Positions 6,154 to 6,877 of a stretch of 6,877 nucleotides of DNA are shown here, piece by piece. Position 1 is the stretch's first letter. Each line of letters starts with the position of its first letter. This DNA comes from Candidatus Pacearchaeota archaeon (GTDB lineage Archaea; Nanobdellota; Nanobdellia; Pacearchaeales; GW2011-AR1). Position numbers and translations under genes: made by a program. The DNA is taken from assembly GCA_018304205.1 (NCBI GenBank), contig JAGVWR010000028.1, positions 1-6,877 of the forward strand, given 5' to 3'. A model generated the notes under the pieces. That model searched no databases, had not been told where the DNA came from, and saw nothing but the letters and a program-made list of their open reading frames with translations.

Positions 6154-6568
6154 TCATTTTGGGAAGAATAATACATATTAAAACATAAATTACTAAAAAG
6201 ATCTAAAGCATGCTCCCAATCAGTTTGAGGACTTCCGCTTGTTTTGTATTTTTCACGTTTTTCCCAATTTTTATATGCAAATGACGTAAGAGTATGATTT
6301 ATAGACTCATCAATTGAAAAGTCTTTATCTCGAGTTAAAAATTCTTCATACATTCTTGATAACGAACCGCATAATATATATGCTGCTTTTTCGTTTATGT
6401 CTAGTTCTGGTCCAATTTCATCAATATGATCTAGAACCTTTTGTTCCAGTTTTTGCCATATAGACTTAACACCTTTTGTTCCAGTTTTTGCCATATAGAC
6501 TTAACATCACTTATTTCTTGCGAATTAGCTACTACAGAGAAAACTTCTGGTAGTATTATAGAAACCAT
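6135..6568 (-). pseudogene. 132-aa gene of unknown function, frameshifted by a 35-bp tandem duplication
   Basis: Two overlapping minus-strand frames share the peptide KSIWQKLEQKV because a 35-bp unit occurs twice in tandem (6436-6470, 6471-6505). Thirty-five is not a multiple of three. From the ATG at 6568 the frame runs through the first 35-mer it meets and stops in the second (stop at 6431-6433); the downstream body is in another frame. Removing one copy joins them into one 132-residue reading frame ending at 6135. The start at 6568 is chosen because a TATATAAA box begins 30 bases before it; the earlier in-frame ATG at 6667 would overlap the pilin promoter. The duplication also brings an ATG at 6494 into frame with the body, so a 119-aa shortened protein could still be made. 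The body is soluble and mostly helical. Its AYKNWEKREKYKTSGSPQTD stretch followed by WEHA faintly recalls DUF2934-type sequences, but I do not assign it. Function unknown. Confidence 0.7.
6436..6505. repeat. Perfect tandem direct repeat, two copies of 35 bp
   Basis: Bases 6436-6470 and 6471-6505 are identical over all 35 positions, and the match extends one further base (6471 = 6506). The flanks differ (6435 A versus 6470 C; 6507 T versus 6472 C). The absence of any difference between copies indicates a recent duplication, gene conversion, or a sequencing/assembly artefact. Confidence 0.95.
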
Positions 6569-6590
6569 AATTACAAATTGTTTTTTAAGG

Positions 6591-6598
6591 TTTATATA
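6591..6598 (-). promoter_or_regulatory. TATA box of the frameshifted 132-aa gene
   Basis: Read on the minus strand this is TATATAAA, starting 30 bases before the ATG at 6568. It predicts a leaderless transcript and supports that ATG over the one at 6667. It lies back-to-back with the pilin promoter, about 50 bases away. Confidence 0.55.
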
Positions 6599-6640
6599 TT
6601 TATTTATAGTGTAAGAATATTGTACTTCGAGAGAGAAAAA

Positions 6641-6655
6641 CGAAACGTATATAAA
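6641..6655 (+). promoter_or_regulatory. Strong archaeal promoter (BRE + TATA box) of the pilin-like gene
   Basis: CGAAACG (6641-6647, BRE position) is followed by TATATAAA (6648-6655), the best match to the archaeal BRE/TATA consensus in the window. Transcription would begin near 6677, giving a leader of about 24-33 bases that contains the Shine-Dalgarno sequence. A strong promoter suits an abundant surface subunit. Confidence 0.65.
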
Positions 6656-6686
6656 TGCATTTTCCATTAAATTGTTATTATATTTT

Positions 6687-6700
6687 GAGGTGAAAGGAGG
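6687..6700 (+). promoter_or_regulatory. Double Shine-Dalgarno sequence before the pilin-like gene
   Basis: GAGGTGA (6687-6693) and AGGAGG (6695-6700) both match the complement of the 16S rRNA 3' end. AGGAGG lies 9 bases before the ATG at 6710; GAGGTGA lies 7 bases before the in-frame ATG at 6701. The stronger core favours 6710. It is the only convincing Shine-Dalgarno sequence in the window. Confidence 0.7.
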
Positions 6701-6709
6701 ATGAAATTA

Positions 6710-6877
6710 ATGGAATCTAAGAAGGGGTTGAGCGATGTCGTAACCACTGTTCTGATCATCCTATTAGTTCTTGCTGCTGTTGTTATAGTTTGGGCTTTCG
6801 TAAGACCGGCTATTCAAAGTGGAGCTGGACAGGTAAGCGGAGCTTGTGTAAACCTTGATTTGAAAGTCGTGAGTTGT
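6710..6877 (+). CDS. Archaeal type IV pilin/archaellin-like protein, N-terminal part (runs off the window)
   Basis: The 56 visible residues begin with a class III signal peptide: a short basic leader MESKKG, predicted cleavage after G6 by the archaeal prepilin peptidase, and mature LSDVVTTVLIILLVLAAVVI, continuing hydrophobic to about residue 31. That helix packs into the core of pilus or archaellum filaments. A beta-strand-like head begins after residue 40 and carries C46 and C56, which could pair. The start at 6710 is chosen from the AGGAGG spacing. An ATG at 6701 in the same frame would add three residues to the leader without changing the mature protein. The position after the mature N-terminus is Ser-Asp rather than the Glu5 of bacterial pilins, as is common in archaea. 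Whether it is a pilin, a pseudopilin or an archaellin cannot be decided from the N-terminus alone. Confidence 0.85.
   Translation, partial: MESKKGLSDVVTTVLIILLVLAAVVIVWAFVRPAIQSGAGQVSGACVNLDLKVVSC

Noticed and set aside
3893..6204. Several AGATCT sites, suspected as a repeated recognition motif
   Set aside because: Five occurrences are only slightly more than expected for this base composition, and two belong to the IDLT codon repeat.
6569..6667. N-terminal extension of the frameshifted gene to an ATG at 6667
   Set aside because: It would run through the pilin promoter and past the TATA box at 6591-6598; the ATG at 6568 fits the promoter spacing better.

Overview
The window looks like AT-rich chromosomal DNA from an archaeon, most likely a DPANN lineage of the Woesearchaeota/Pacearchaeota type. 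Three things point there: an archaeal-type glutamyl-tRNA synthetase with an N-terminal helical extension; a type IV pilin/archaellin-like N-terminus with a class III signal (KKG/LSDVVTT); and archaeal TATA boxes placed about 28-31 bases before start codons, which implies leaderless mRNAs. The phylum is an inference. The window holds no rRNA, tRNA, CRISPR array or insertion sequence that I could see.

Layout. Positions 89-1291 (+) encode a 12-helix MFS transporter with a GTG start. Positions 1336-2271 (+) encode a two-helix membrane protein whose cytosol- or surface-facing C-terminal domain resembles ADP-ribosyltransferase-like toxin domains. It converges, with 3 bases between the stops, on a minus-strand pair: an unrecognised 163-aa gene (2723-3214) followed after one base by a TARG1/DarG-like macro domain (2275-2721). 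A further unrecognised minus-strand gene (3313-3789) is divergent from 3864-4271 (+), which encodes a small protein with two IDLT motifs, a Ser/Asn-rich linker and a coiled-coil tail. The archaeal GluRS gene follows at 4292-5965 (+).

Positions 5968-6568 (-) hold a decaying gene region. A perfect 35-bp tandem duplication shifts the frame of a 132-aa gene, and a second open coding-like frame without a start lies downstream. At the right edge a strong promoter and a Shine-Dalgarno-led pilin gene run off the window.

How the parts may work together. The most suggestive association is an ART-like effector domain next to a macro domain, the fold that binds or removes ADP-ribose. This could be a small archaeal ADP-ribosylation writer/reader or toxin/protection module. 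The genes are convergent rather than co-transcribed, and the ART assignment rests on pattern resemblance, so this is a hypothesis. The rest is housekeeping (gltX), transport (MFS) and surface structures (pilin) in the compact layout usual for small archaeal genomes.
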